A stretch of DNA of 37,778 bases, from positions 1-37,778 of the forward strand of contig JAFQQU010000192.1 of assembly GCA_017410445.1 (NCBI GenBank), given 5' to 3'. The position numbers and the translations under genes were made by a program. Below the pieces are notes generated by a model. That model had not been told where the DNA came from. It worked only from the letters and a program-made list of their open reading frames with translations, and searched no databases. Numbering within the stretch: the stretch's first letter is position 1; each line of letters begins with the position of its first letter. Source of the stretch: Clostridia bacterium. GTDB taxonomy: Bacteria > Bacillota > Clostridia > Christensenellales > Aristaeellaceae. This document shows positions 17,395 through 25,781 of this stretch, in pieces.

Positions 17395-18792
17395 TTACCG
17401 GTTTTCCGGCTGCTCCTGCGCGTCCGTCAGGCGGACGGAGAAGGTGGTTCCCTCACCCGGCGCGCTGGTGACCGATACGTCGCCGCCGTATTTGAGCGCG
17501 ATGTGGCGGACGATCGACAGGCCGAGGCCGGTTCCGCCCGGCATGCCGTCCGCGCCGGCGCGGGAGTGGGATTTGTCCACCCGGTAGAATCTCTCAAAGA
17601 TGCGCGGCAGCTGGTCCTGCGCCATGCCGATGCCGTTGTCCGCGACGGTCAGCCCGTCCGGGTCGATCCGGACGCGGACGAAGCCGCCGGCCTTGCCGTA
17701 TCGGACGCCGTTGTCCACCAGATTGTAGATCAGCTCCCACATTTCCTGCGCGTTCGCGGTCATGTGGCCGTGGCCTGCGACGCTCAGGCGGATGCTCTTC
17801 TTCTCCGCGATCGATTCAAGCGCCTGAACGGCTTCGTCTGCGACCGCGCGCATGTCTACGAGGGTCACGTTTTCAGGCCGGCCCGATTCGGCGCGGTTGA
17901 GCAGGAGAATGTCCTCGATGATGGCCAGCAGCCGGTTGCTCTCGCGGACAATCCGGCCGATGTATTCCTGCCTCTGCTTATCCGACGGCACCATGCCCGC
18001 CTGAATGAGCTCGGCGAAGCCCTTGATCGAGGTGAGGGGCGATTTCAGCTCATGGGAGGCGTTGGCGACGAAGTCCCTGCGCATCTGCTGGGTGCGCTTG
18101 ATTTCCTCGAAGTCGTAATGGAGCTTGCGGATCATCGCGGAGATGTTGTCCATCAGCGGAACGACTTCCTCAAACACCTCGCCCTGCGGCGGGGCGGGGA
18201 TGGATTCGTGGGTCGAATGCAGCAGATCGTTGACCAGGCGCAGCGGCCGGAGCAGCCGCTCGCACAGTCTGTCCGACAGCATTCGCAGGAGAATAATCAG
18301 AAACACGCACACCGCCGCGCCGGTCGCCAGCATCACCAGAAGGAAGGTGGTGATGGCCGTCAGCGGATAGCCCAGGCGCAGCATCAGCCCGTCGCCGATG
18401 AGCCGGGTCACATACAGGGTGTAGACGCCGCTCTCTCTGCTTGGGCGGATGGCCTCGCCCCATGTCCCGGTCAGCGCCTGCCTGACGTCCGCGTCGGACG
18501 CGCAGCTGCGGCCGGTTCCGCCTCTGTCGGGCGCGGAGGCGATGAGCACGCCGTCCTCTCTCAGGAAGGCGGCTTCCAGATCATTGTCCGTGCCGGATAT
18601 CTGATCGGCAATCGCCTGACAGGCGTCCTCGGAGGGCGTTTCCAGCAGGAAGAAGGCGTCGATGACTGTTTTGAGGCTGGTCCGGGCGTTCTGCCGGAGA
18701 ATGTGCATGAACACCAGCGAGCTGACCAGCATGTTGAGAATCATCACGACGATCACGCCGCCGATGAAAATCCGTCTCAGATACCGCTTCAA
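17395..18792 (-). CDS. Sensor histidine kinase (PhoR-like)
   Basis: This 465-residue membrane kinase has transmembrane segments at about 9-31 and 147-169 around an extracytoplasmic sensor of about 115 residues. A short HAMP-like linker follows (about 170-230), then a HisKA domain with the phospho-acceptor His247 in NASHELKSPLTSI. The HATPase domain has the N box NLVDNGVRYGK, DNGIGM and GGTGLGLSI. It phosphorylates the regulator encoded just upstream (6-base gap). The start is a TTG at 18792, 9 bases after AAGGAG. The order regulator then kinase matches PhoP-PhoR, but the signal is unknown. It is the last gene of a three-gene minus-strand operon ending at the hairpin near 17345. Confidence 0.93.
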   Translation of the reverse strand: MKRYLRRIFIGGVIVVMILNMLVSSLVFMHILRQNARTSLKTVIDAFFLLETPSEDACQAIADQISGTDNDLEAAFLREDGVLIASAPDRGGTGRSCASDADVRQALTGTWGEAIRPSRESGVYTLYVTRLIGDGLMLRLGYPLTAITTFLLVMLATGAAVCVFLIILLRMLSDRLCERLLRPLRLVNDLLHSTHESIPAPPQGEVFEEVVPLMDNISAMIRKLHYDFEEIKRTQQMRRDFVANASHELKSPLTSIKGFAELIQAGMVPSDKQRQEYIGRIVRESNRLLAIIEDILLLNRAESGRPENVTLVDMRAVADEAVQALESIAEKKSIRLSVAGHGHMTANAQEMWELIYNLVDNGVRYGKAGGFVRVRIDPDGLTVADNGIGMAQDQLPRIFERFYRVDKSHSRAGADGMPGGTGLGLSIVRHIALKYGGDVSVTSAPGEGTTFSVRLTDAQEQPENR

Positions 18793-18798
18793 GGGAGA

Positions 18799-19479
18799 TC
18801 ACTCCTTCTTCATCCGGTAGCCGAAGCCGCGCACGGTTTCGATGTATCGGTTCTGCGCTTCGCCCAGCTTCTGGCGGAGGGAGGCGACGTGATAATCGAC
18901 GGTGCGGGTGGTTTCGGCCTCGTGGCGGTAATCCCAGACCGATTCGAGCAGCTGTTCGCGGCTGATTACCTGCCCCTGATGGCGGAACAGGTATTCAAGC
19001 AGCTCCAGCTCGCGCCGGGTCAGCCGGATTTCCTCCTCGCCCCGCCGCACCTCCTTTTTGAGGACGTCGAGGGTGAGATCGTCCAGCCGGTAGAGGGAGA
19101 CCGGTTCCGCGCCGGAGCGGCGGAGCACGGTTTTCACCCGCGCCTGCAGCTCCAGAACGCCGAAGGGCTTGGTGATATAGTCCTCCGCGCCGCTTTCCAG
19201 CCCGCGCACCTTGTCCAGCTCCTCGCTTCGGGCGGACAGAATGATCACAGGGACGCCCGCAGTCTTTGCGCGCGCCTTCCACTCGGCGAGGATGGTCCAG
19301 CCGTCCTTGCCCGGCAGCATGATATCCAGCATCAGGAGCCCCGGCGCTTCCTCCTCGATGGCGCGTTCCAGCTCGGAAGCGTCATGCAGGAGGCGCGTTT
19401 CATGCGCAGCCGAGCCCAGCGCGGCCTGAATCAGCATGCCGATGCTCTCGTCGTCCTCCACGATATAAATCAGAGCCAT
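18799..19479 (-). CDS. OmpR/PhoP-family response regulator
   Basis: This 226-residue regulator has a receiver domain (1-118) with acidic pocket Glu8-Asp9-Asp10, phospho-acceptor Asp52 in MLDIMLPG, Ser82 and Lys104 in ITKPFG. A winged-helix DNA-binding domain follows (about 128-226), ending LGEAQNRYIETVRGFGYRM, the classic OmpR tail. After phosphorylation by the kinase encoded downstream it should bind direct repeats at target promoters. It lies 30 bases after the HD-domain gene and 6 bases before the kinase, so all three are likely cotranscribed. Confidence 0.95.
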   Translation of the reverse strand: MALIYIVEDDESIGMLIQAALGSAAHETRLLHDASELERAIEEEAPGLLMLDIMLPGKDGWTILAEWKARAKTAGVPVIILSARSEELDKVRGLESGAEDYITKPFGVLELQARVKTVLRRSGAEPVSLYRLDDLTLDVLKKEVRRGEEEIRLTRRELELLEYLFRHQGQVISREQLLESVWDYRHEAETTRTVDYHVASLRQKLGEAQNRYIETVRGFGYRMKKE

Positions 19480-19509
19480 ATCTTTCTCCTCTGCCGCGGC
19501 ATGCGCCCG

Positions 19510-20175
19510 TTACAGCATGGCGGCCTCGTTGATGACCAGTCTGAACTGAAGACCCAGATACTCCGCAGCCCGTCTGCAGAGCAGCATGCGCCCGAGGAAA
19601 ATCTCGAAATAGTCCATCACTGCGCAGAACCCGGTGTCGATGGTGAGCCGCAGGGTAATCTGCCTGCCGGGGACGTCCATTTCGAGGCGGGCGTTATCGA
19701 CCGAATAGTTCACCCGGTCGTGGATATCGCCCTTGGGGGGCTGCTCGTCCTGCCGGACGCGGCTTCTTCTTACGTCGCTCTTGTCGGCCAGAATCAGCGC
19801 GGCGGCTACTTCGTTGACCGGAGCCGCAGTGCCTTCGTCGTGGTTTCCGATGGCGCAGATAACGGTGGCCAGCTCGTCTGCGGGCATGCCCATTTTGTCG
19901 AGGATGCGGAAGCTCATGACAGCGCCGCTCTGCGCGTGGTCCTTGCGGTTGATGACGTTTCCGATGTCGTGCATGTATCCGGCAATGCGCGCCAGCTCGA
20001 CCGTGCGGGCCGGATAGCCCAGCTTATCGAGGATGTCCGCCGCCTGCTGCGCGGTCTTCACGACGTGCGCGAAGGAATGCTCGGTGTAGCCGATGACCTT
20101 CAGCGACTCGTCCGCTTTGCGGATATAGGTTTTGATTTCTTCGTTGTTTTTGACCTGTTCAAAGGTAATGCTCAT
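19510..20175 (-). CDS. HD-domain phosphohydrolase
   Basis: This 221-residue cytoplasmic protein has an HD metal-binding domain. The probable ligands are His37, the His69-Asp70 pair in GYMHDIGN, His80, His112 in GNHDEG and Asp131. HD proteins hydrolyse phosphate esters or nucleotides; this one cannot be assigned to a substrate. After Asp131 a basic run (KSDVRRSRVR) precedes a beta-rich C-terminal part. ATG 20175 follows GGCGGTG; the 17-residue longer frame runs through the promoter. It heads the operon with the two-component pair, which suggests a shared signal or regulation, but that is inference. Confidence 0.88.
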   Translation of the reverse strand: MSITFEQVKNNEEIKTYIRKADESLKVIGYTEHSFAHVVKTAQQAADILDKLGYPARTVELARIAGYMHDIGNVINRKDHAQSGAVMSFRILDKMGMPADELATVICAIGNHDEGTAAPVNEVAAALILADKSDVRRSRVRQDEQPPKGDIHDRVNYSVDNARLEMDVPGRQITLRLTIDTGFCAVMDYFEIFLGRMLLCRRAAEYLGLQFRLVINEAAML

Positions 20176-20197
20176 TTGTTTCACCGCCTTTCCTTCC

Positions 20198-20226
20198 ATT
20201 ATAGCATGAGCATAAGCGTTTGTCAC
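20198..20226 (-). promoter_or_regulatory. Sigma-A promoter of the HD-regulator-kinase operon
   Basis: On the minus strand GTGACA (20226-20221) and TATAAT (20203-20198) are separated by 17 bases, 22 bases before the HD gene start. Confidence 0.82.
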
Positions 20227-20310
20227 GATGTATTCACGCGGCGCACGGCGGGCAATATCCGGGCGTTTTCAGGACTCAACCGGGCGCATCTAGCCTTGTT
20301 AACATGAGCA

Positions 20311-20319
20311 TGATATAAT
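20311..20319 (+). promoter_or_regulatory. Probable extended -10 promoter of the motor-pair operon
   Basis: TGATATAAT combines a TG extension with a perfect -10 and lies 84 bases before the ZorA-like gene. No -35 matches well at 16-18 bases (TAGCCT), so extended -10 use is likely. Confidence 0.55.
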
Positions 20320-20403
20320 AAAACCGGAAAGGTTTTTGAAATGAACTGATCGGTATATGGATGCGTCTAACGATATACTGACTGAAAGAAAGGTGGATGC
20401 GTT

Positions 20404-21996
20404 TTGGCTGAATTCTGGACGGAATACGGACAGGCAATCCTCAGCAATCTGGGCGAGTTCTCTGTCTATTTTATCATTGTTGTGATCTTTATTGTCGGTC
20501 TGATCAAGTGCATTCTTCCGGTTCTGAACAGCCGCGCTTCCCTGAGAAAGGCGACGCGCAGGCTGCGCCACAGCGAGGACCGCGATATCTGGCAGGACAA
20601 GGCGTTTCTGGGCAAGAAGAGTGTATTGACTGTTCACTGGAGCGCATACCTCAACAGCCGCCTCTTCGCCAACGACGAATACCACAACGCTTCCCCGCTG
20701 GACGACTACATCAACGAGGACACCGCCATTTACGAGCCGGGCTTTGCGAAGCTGGGCGACAGCCTGCCGAGCCTGATGGTCTCGCTGGGCTTCCTCGGAA
20801 CGATGCTGGGTATCGTTCAGGGTCTGGCCGGCATTGACCTGTCCAACGCGGACACGACGCTGGCCGCCATCTCCAGCATGATCGGCGGCATGAAGTATGC
20901 CTTCTGGACCTCGATCGTCGGCGTCGTCGCGTCGCTGATGTTTCAGGTGCTTCAGCGCTGGGTGCAGAACAGCACCGGTCACGCGCTGACCGCCTTCCAG
21001 GACGCCATGCGCACCGAGGCGCGCGTCGTCACCGTCGACCCGCTGACTCAGATTACGATTTATCAGCAGGAGCAGACCGCGCAGCTGCAGGCCATCGCCG
21101 AGGAGGTGACCCTGCACATGGCCGACCGGCTGGGCAAGACGCTTGATATGGCGCTCACGCCCATGCGCGAGAGCCTCGACAACTTCATCATGGCCACCAC
21201 GCAGGAGCAGCTCAAGGGCGTCGACCTGATCGTTCAGAAATTCGTTCAGCGGATGGACGAGTCCCTGAGCGGCCAGTTCCAGGCGCTGGGCATTGTGCTG
21301 CAGGAGAACTGCGTGTGGTATCGCCAGACGCAGGAGACCCTGCGCGCCGCAGTGGACGGCATCACCCGCATGAGCCGCGATATCATCGAGATTCAGCAGA
21401 TGTCCGAATCGCTGACTTCCCGTTTCGACGGGTATCTGAACCATCTGGGCGCGGCGCAGCAGCAGGTTGAGGACGGCTACGGAAAGGTCGCCGCAAACAT
21501 CAAGAACATGGAGCTGGTTTCCCGCCAGCAGGCCAATTATATCGCTCAGATCGGCCAGATGCAGGCCGACTTCATGCGCGAGGTCAATTCCTTCCAGACC
21601 CGCATGGACAGCTTCATCAAGGCGTATGTAGAGAATACCAACCTGTCCACCGGCGCGCTTCAGAAGGTGGCGGCCGAGCTCCGCAAGAGCGGCGAGGACA
21701 TGAAGAAGGGCGGAGATCAGCTGATCGCCTCCCACGAGGCCTTCGCCAAGGGCGTTCATCAGGAGCTGCAGCAGGCGTTCGGCGAGTTCGACGCGGGCGT
21801 CGGCGAGACGCTGGAGCGCATGAACAAGACCATCTCCGCCATCGGCGAGGGCATGGCGGACATTCCTCAGTACATGGGCGAGGCTTCCGCGGAGTATGCC
21901 GAGCAGATGGCCCAGCTCATTGAGTACATGAAGGAAACCCGCAAGATGCTGGACAACGCCCTGAACCGGATGAATATGTACGGAGGAGCACAGTAA
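20404..21996 (+). CDS. ZorA-like MotA/TolQ/ExbB proton-channel subunit with long cytoplasmic tail
   Basis: This 530-residue membrane protein has three hydrophobic segments (about 20-41, 121-143, 165-185). The MotA/TolQ/ExbB core spans the last two: LPSLMVSLGFLGTMLGIVQG and MKYAFWTSIVGVVASLMF. The remaining 340 residues form a helical, coiled-coil-like cytoplasmic tail. The topology with a long tail matches ZorA of Zorya systems more than MotA or ExbB. With the OmpA-domain partner downstream it should form an ion-driven rotary complex. The start is TTG at 20404, 8 bases after AAAGGTGG. It overlaps the partner gene by one base (TAATG). No ZorC, ZorD or ZorE lies nearby, so a defence role is not established; a wall-related role is equally possible. 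Confidence 0.85.
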   Translation: MAEFWTEYGQAILSNLGEFSVYFIIVVIFIVGLIKCILPVLNSRASLRKATRRLRHSEDRDIWQDKAFLGKKSVLTVHWSAYLNSRLFANDEYHNASPLDDYINEDTAIYEPGFAKLGDSLPSLMVSLGFLGTMLGIVQGLAGIDLSNADTTLAAISSMIGGMKYAFWTSIVGVVASLMFQVLQRWVQNSTGHALTAFQDAMRTEARVVTVDPLTQITIYQQEQTAQLQAIAEEVTLHMADRLGKTLDMALTPMRESLDNFIMATTQEQLKGVDLIVQKFVQRMDESLSGQFQALGIVLQENCVWYRQTQETLRAAVDGITRMSRDIIEIQQMSESLTSRFDGYLNHLGAAQQQVEDGYGKVAANIKNMELVSRQQANYIAQIGQMQADFMREVNSFQTRMDSFIKAYVENTNLSTGALQKVAAELRKSGEDMKKGGDQLIASHEAFAKGVHQELQQAFGEFDAGVGETLERMNKTISAIGEGMADIPQYMGEASAEYAEQMAQLIEYMKETRKMLDNALNRMNMYGGAQ

Positions 21997-23105
21997 TGCG
22001 TTACGGACGAAAGGGGAAGAACAGAGCAGGCAACGGCGACAGCAGCTTCTGGATCTGTTTCTCCGATCTGATGAGCGCGCTGATGCTGGTGTTCGTTCTG
22101 GTCATGTTCTACAGCGTATATCAGTATTTCGACATGCTGGAGGTCAAAACCGCCGAGCTGCTGAGGCAGAGCGGCATTCTGGATCAGCAGGCCGCGCAGC
22201 TGACGCTCTCTCAGGCGGAACTGAAGGAAAAGGAAGCACAGCTCAACGCCCAGCAGGCGACGCTGGACGAGCAGGCTGCGCAGCTGGACGAAAAAAACGC
22301 CCGCCTCGAGGAGCAGACCGCGCAGCTGGATGAAAAGAACGCCCAGCTGACGGAGCAGAGCGACAAGCTGACCGCGCAGGAGACCGCCATTCTCGCCCAG
22401 CAGGCGCAGATGCTTCTGCAGGAGCAGACGCTTCAGGCCCTTCAGGAAAAGCTGGAGGAGCAGGAGGCGGCGCTCAGCAGCGCGCAGATCAGCCTGGACG
22501 AGGCACTTCAGAGCCAGCAGGCCCAGCAGGCGCTGCTCAACGCCCAGCAGGAGAAGCTCGATAAGCTGGTCGGCGTGCGCACGGAGATCATCGAGGACCT
22601 GATGGAAGCGCTGATGCAGTCCAACATCACCGGTGCGAACGTAGACGCTTCCGGCGCGATCGTATTCAGCAGCGAGATGATGTTCTCCACCGGCTCCAGC
22701 AAGCTCAACAACACCGGCAAGGACTTCCTCAACCGGTTCCTGCCCAACTACCTGCGCGTTCTGATGAGCGACGAGTATGCAAAAAACGTCAGCCAGATCA
22801 TCATCGAGGGCCATACCGATACCACCGGCAGCTTCCTGACCAACGTAGAGCTCTCTCAGGACCGTGCGCTGGGCGTATTGAGATACATCATGAGCGACGA
22901 ATTCACCGGCATCACCCGGGCGGAGAAGGAACGGCTCTCCGAGGTCGTTACGGCAAACGGACGCGCGTACAGCGATCCCATCTACAAAGAGGACGGCACG
23001 ATTGATATGTCCGCTTCGCGCCGCGTTGTCATCAAGTTCCGCCTGAACGACGAGGACATGGTAACAGAGATGCTGGACGTGCTCAAAAATATGGAAATGA
23101 ATTAA
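21996..23105 (+). CDS. ZorB-like MotB/OmpA-family stator subunit with Gln-rich stalk
   Basis: This 369-residue protein has one membrane segment (about 25-42). It is preceded by FWICFSDLMSALMLVFVLVM, whose Asp24 matches the proton-binding Asp of MotB/ZorB proteins. A Gln/Ala/Leu/Glu-rich coiled coil of about 140 residues follows (46-188, repeated QLDEKNA and LDEQAAQ units). An OmpA-type peptidoglycan-binding domain ends the protein (about 215-360): IIEGHTDTTGS, ELSQDRALGVL and SASRRVVIKF. The domain should hold the complex to the wall while the ZorA-like partner forms the channel. The long stalk is unusual and may span the thick wall region of a Gram-positive cell. The two genes overlap by one base. 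Confidence 0.87.
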   Translation: MRYGRKGKNRAGNGDSSFWICFSDLMSALMLVFVLVMFYSVYQYFDMLEVKTAELLRQSGILDQQAAQLTLSQAELKEKEAQLNAQQATLDEQAAQLDEKNARLEEQTAQLDEKNAQLTEQSDKLTAQETAILAQQAQMLLQEQTLQALQEKLEEQEAALSSAQISLDEALQSQQAQQALLNAQQEKLDKLVGVRTEIIEDLMEALMQSNITGANVDASGAIVFSSEMMFSTGSSKLNNTGKDFLNRFLPNYLRVLMSDEYAKNVSQIIIEGHTDTTGSFLTNVELSQDRALGVLRYIMSDEFTGITRAEKERLSEVVTANGRAYSDPIYKEDGTIDMSASRRVVIKFRLNDEDMVTEMLDVLKNMEMN

Positions 23106-23120
23106 AGCGGGAGGCGCGCT

Positions 23121-25781
23121 ATGCTTCAGGCAATCAATCTGACCTGTGAATCCCAGATCAATCCGCTGGGACTGGATATCACCACGCCGCGGTTCAGCTG
23201 GCGGATTACTTCAAAAGAATACAACACGCTGCAGAGCGCCTACCGCATTCAGGTGTATCCGGAAGGCGAAGAAAAGCCGTGCTGGGACAGCGGCCGAATC
23301 AGCGGACGCGCCAGCGTGCTCATTCCCTACGAGGGCCCGGCGCTGCGCGCCCAGACCCGGTATTTCTGGCAGGTGCGCGTGTGGGACCAGAAGGGCCGCG
23401 ACTCCGGATGGAGCGAGCGCGCGTGGTGGGAAACCGGCCTGATGAAGAGCAGCGGCTTCCAGGCCAGCTGGATCAGCAACCCCAACAAGGGCGATATCAG
23501 CGTGATGCAGCCGGTCCCGATGTTCAGGAAAAAGTTTGAAATCAAGAAAGATATCGTCCGCGCCCGGATGTATGCCTCGGCGCTGGGCGTGTATACCCTC
23601 TATATCAACGGAAAGCCGGTCAGCGAGGATCTGCTCAGCCCCGGCTACACCAGTTACAACAACCGCATCCAGTATCAGACGTGGGACGTCACCGATCTTC
23701 TGAAGACCGGCGAAAACGCGGTGGCCGCGTCCGTCGGCGACGGCTGGTACCGGAGCTATCTGGGCGGCGGCGGAACCGGCAGGAACCGCTACGGCCAGCG
23801 CCTCGGCCTGATCTGCCAGATGCACATCATGTCGAGCGACGGCACGGAGACCGTCATCCGCACCGACGACAGCTGGAAGGCGTATGAGGACAGCCCCATC
23901 CGCTATTCCGATATCTACATGGGCGTCTGCTACGACGCGCGCAAGGAGCAGGACGGCTGGAACGACGCCGGCTTCGACGATTCCGCCTGGCAGAAGGCCG
24001 TCTGCCTGACCCACAGCAAATCCGTCCTGACGGCGCAGCTCTCCCAGCCCGTCCGCCGCCAGATGGCGCTCAAGCCCATCCGCATCATCACCACGCCCAA
24101 GGGCGAAACGGTGCTGGACATGGGCCAGAACATGGTGGGCTGGCTGAAGTTCACCGTCCGCGGCGCGGCTGGACACACGGTCACTGTGCATCACGGCGAG
24201 GTGCTGGACAAGGACGGCAATTTCTACAACGACAACTACCGCGACGCCAAAAGCGAGATCATCTACACCCTCAGGGGCGAGGAAAGCGAAACCTTTGAGC
24301 CGATGCATACCTTCTTCGGCTTCCGCTATGCGAAGCTGATCGACTGGCCGTGCGAGGTCCGCGCGGAGGACTTCGAGGGCGTTGTCGTCTGCTCGGATAT
24401 GGAGATCACCTCGGGCTTTGAGTGTTCGGACGAGCGCGTCAATCAGCTGTTCTCCAACATTCAGTGGGGCCAGAGGGGCAATTTCGTAGACATCCCGACC
24501 GACTGCCCGCAGCGCGACGAGCGCGTCGGCTGGACGGGCGACTGTCAGGCCTTTGCGCGCACCGCGTGCATCAATATGGATTCGCATCTGGTGCTGGCCA
24601 AGTGGCTGGGCGATCTGGCGATCGATCAGGCGGCGGACGGCGGCATTCCGCATATTGTGCCGCGCGTGTTCAGCAAGCCCCAGAATTTCGGCTCGGCCGC
24701 ATGGGGCGACGCGGCAACCATCGTTCCGTGGACGCTGTATCAGTGCTACGGCGACAAGGACCTGCTGCGCCGTCAGTATCCCAGCATGCGCCGCTGGCTG
24801 GACTATATCGATTCCCAGTCCACCGCGTATCTGTGGGACAGCGGAAAGCATTTCGGCGACTGGCTGGCGCTGGACGCCTATGAGGGCAGCTATGTCGGCG
24901 CGACCGATAAGGCGCTGATCGCAACCGCCTTCTCTGCCTATTCCACCCGGCTGACCATGCAGGCTGCCGAGGTGCTGGGCTACGAGAAGGACAAGCAGGA
25001 GCTTTCGCAGCTGCTCAAGAAAATCATCCGCGCATACCGGCGCGAATTCATTACGCCGAACGGACGGCTGGCCGTCCGCACGCAGACGGCGTATGTACTG
25101 ACGCTGTATTTCGATCTGGCCGAGGAGGCCGACCGCCCGCGCATGGCGAGGGAGCTGGTCGAGCTGATTGCGGAGCGCGGCGGACACCTGTCCACCGGCT
25201 TTGTCGGAACGCCGTATCTGTGTCTGGCGCTGACTGCGGCCGGCGCGCACGACGTTGCGGGTCAGCTGCTGATGAAGAGCGATTATCCCTCTTGGCTGTA
25301 TCCGATCACCAAGGGCGCGACCACCATGTGGGAGCACTGGGACGGCATCAAGCCGGACGGCAGCTTCTGGAGCCGGGATATGAACTCGTATAACCACTAT
25401 GCCTACGGCGCGATCGGCGAATGGATGATGCGCGCGCTGGCCGGCATCGACATGATCAAGCCGGCATACGGCGAGATTCTGCTGCATCCCAGACCCATCG
25501 AGGAGCTTTCCTTCGTATCGGCCTGGCAGAAGACGCCCTACGGCAAGGTGCGCTGCGAATGGCGCATCGAGGGCGGGCTGCACAGCGTGCACTGCACCGT
25601 TCCGGCGGGAACGACGGCGGTTCTGGTGCTGGAGCAGGCGGACTTGTATCAGGTGAGCTCGGGCGAGAAGCTGCTGACCGCGCAGCCGGGCGTTATCCGC
25701 GCGTGGCAGTCGGACGACGACGTCATGGTCGAGTTGGGCTCGGGCAAATATCAGTTTAAGTGGCGGGTACAGAACGGATGA
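23121..25781 (+). CDS. GH78 alpha-L-rhamnosidase (second copy)
   Basis: This 886-residue cytoplasmic enzyme cleaves terminal alpha-L-rhamnose. It starts with NLTCESQINPLGLDITTPRF, the standard opening of GH78 proteins, followed by an Ig-like domain (1-110), a jelly-roll domain (about 115-330, MYASALGVYTLYINGKPVS), a second beta domain, the catalytic barrel (about 430-770) and a C-terminal beta domain. DCPQRDERVGW begins at residue 461 and carries the presumed acid; TTMWEHWDG and SYNHYAYGAIGEWM follow. No signal peptide is present. It is clearly distinct from the GH78 at 5772, having the fuller architecture. It starts 15 bases after the ZorB-like gene and overlaps the next gene by 4 bases, so it belongs to the same transcript. 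Confidence 0.95.
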   Translation: MLQAINLTCESQINPLGLDITTPRFSWRITSKEYNTLQSAYRIQVYPEGEEKPCWDSGRISGRASVLIPYEGPALRAQTRYFWQVRVWDQKGRDSGWSERAWWETGLMKSSGFQASWISNPNKGDISVMQPVPMFRKKFEIKKDIVRARMYASALGVYTLYINGKPVSEDLLSPGYTSYNNRIQYQTWDVTDLLKTGENAVAASVGDGWYRSYLGGGGTGRNRYGQRLGLICQMHIMSSDGTETVIRTDDSWKAYEDSPIRYSDIYMGVCYDARKEQDGWNDAGFDDSAWQKAVCLTHSKSVLTAQLSQPVRRQMALKPIRIITTPKGETVLDMGQNMVGWLKFTVRGAAGHTVTVHHGEVLDKDGNFYNDNYRDAKSEIIYTLRGEESETFEPMHTFFGFRYAKLIDWPCEVRAEDFEGVVVCSDMEITSGFECSDERVNQLFSNIQWGQRGNFVDIPTDCPQRDERVGWTGDCQAFARTACINMDSHLVLAKWLGDLAIDQAADGGIPHIVPRVFSKPQNFGSAAWGDAATIVPWTLYQCYGDKDLLRRQYPSMRRWLDYIDSQSTAYLWDSGKHFGDWLALDAYEGSYVGATDKALIATAFSAYSTRLTMQAAEVLGYEKDKQELSQLLKKIIRAYRREFITPNGRLAVRTQTAYVLTLYFDLAEEADRPRMARELVELIAERGGHLSTGFVGTPYLCLALTAAGAHDVAGQLLMKSDYPSWLYPITKGATTMWEHWDGIKPDGSFWSRDMNSYNHYAYGAIGEWMMRALAGIDMIKPAYGEILLHPRPIEELSFVSAWQKTPYGKVRCEWRIEGGLHSVHCTVPAGTTAVLVLEQADLYQVSSGEKLLTAQPGVIRAWQSDDDVMVELGSGKYQFKWRVQNG

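Noticed and set aside
17503-20307. Long plus-strand frame (934 codons) opposite the kinase operon
   Set aside because: The minus strand encodes complete kinase, regulator and HD proteins with all motifs. The plus frame is a compositional shadow.
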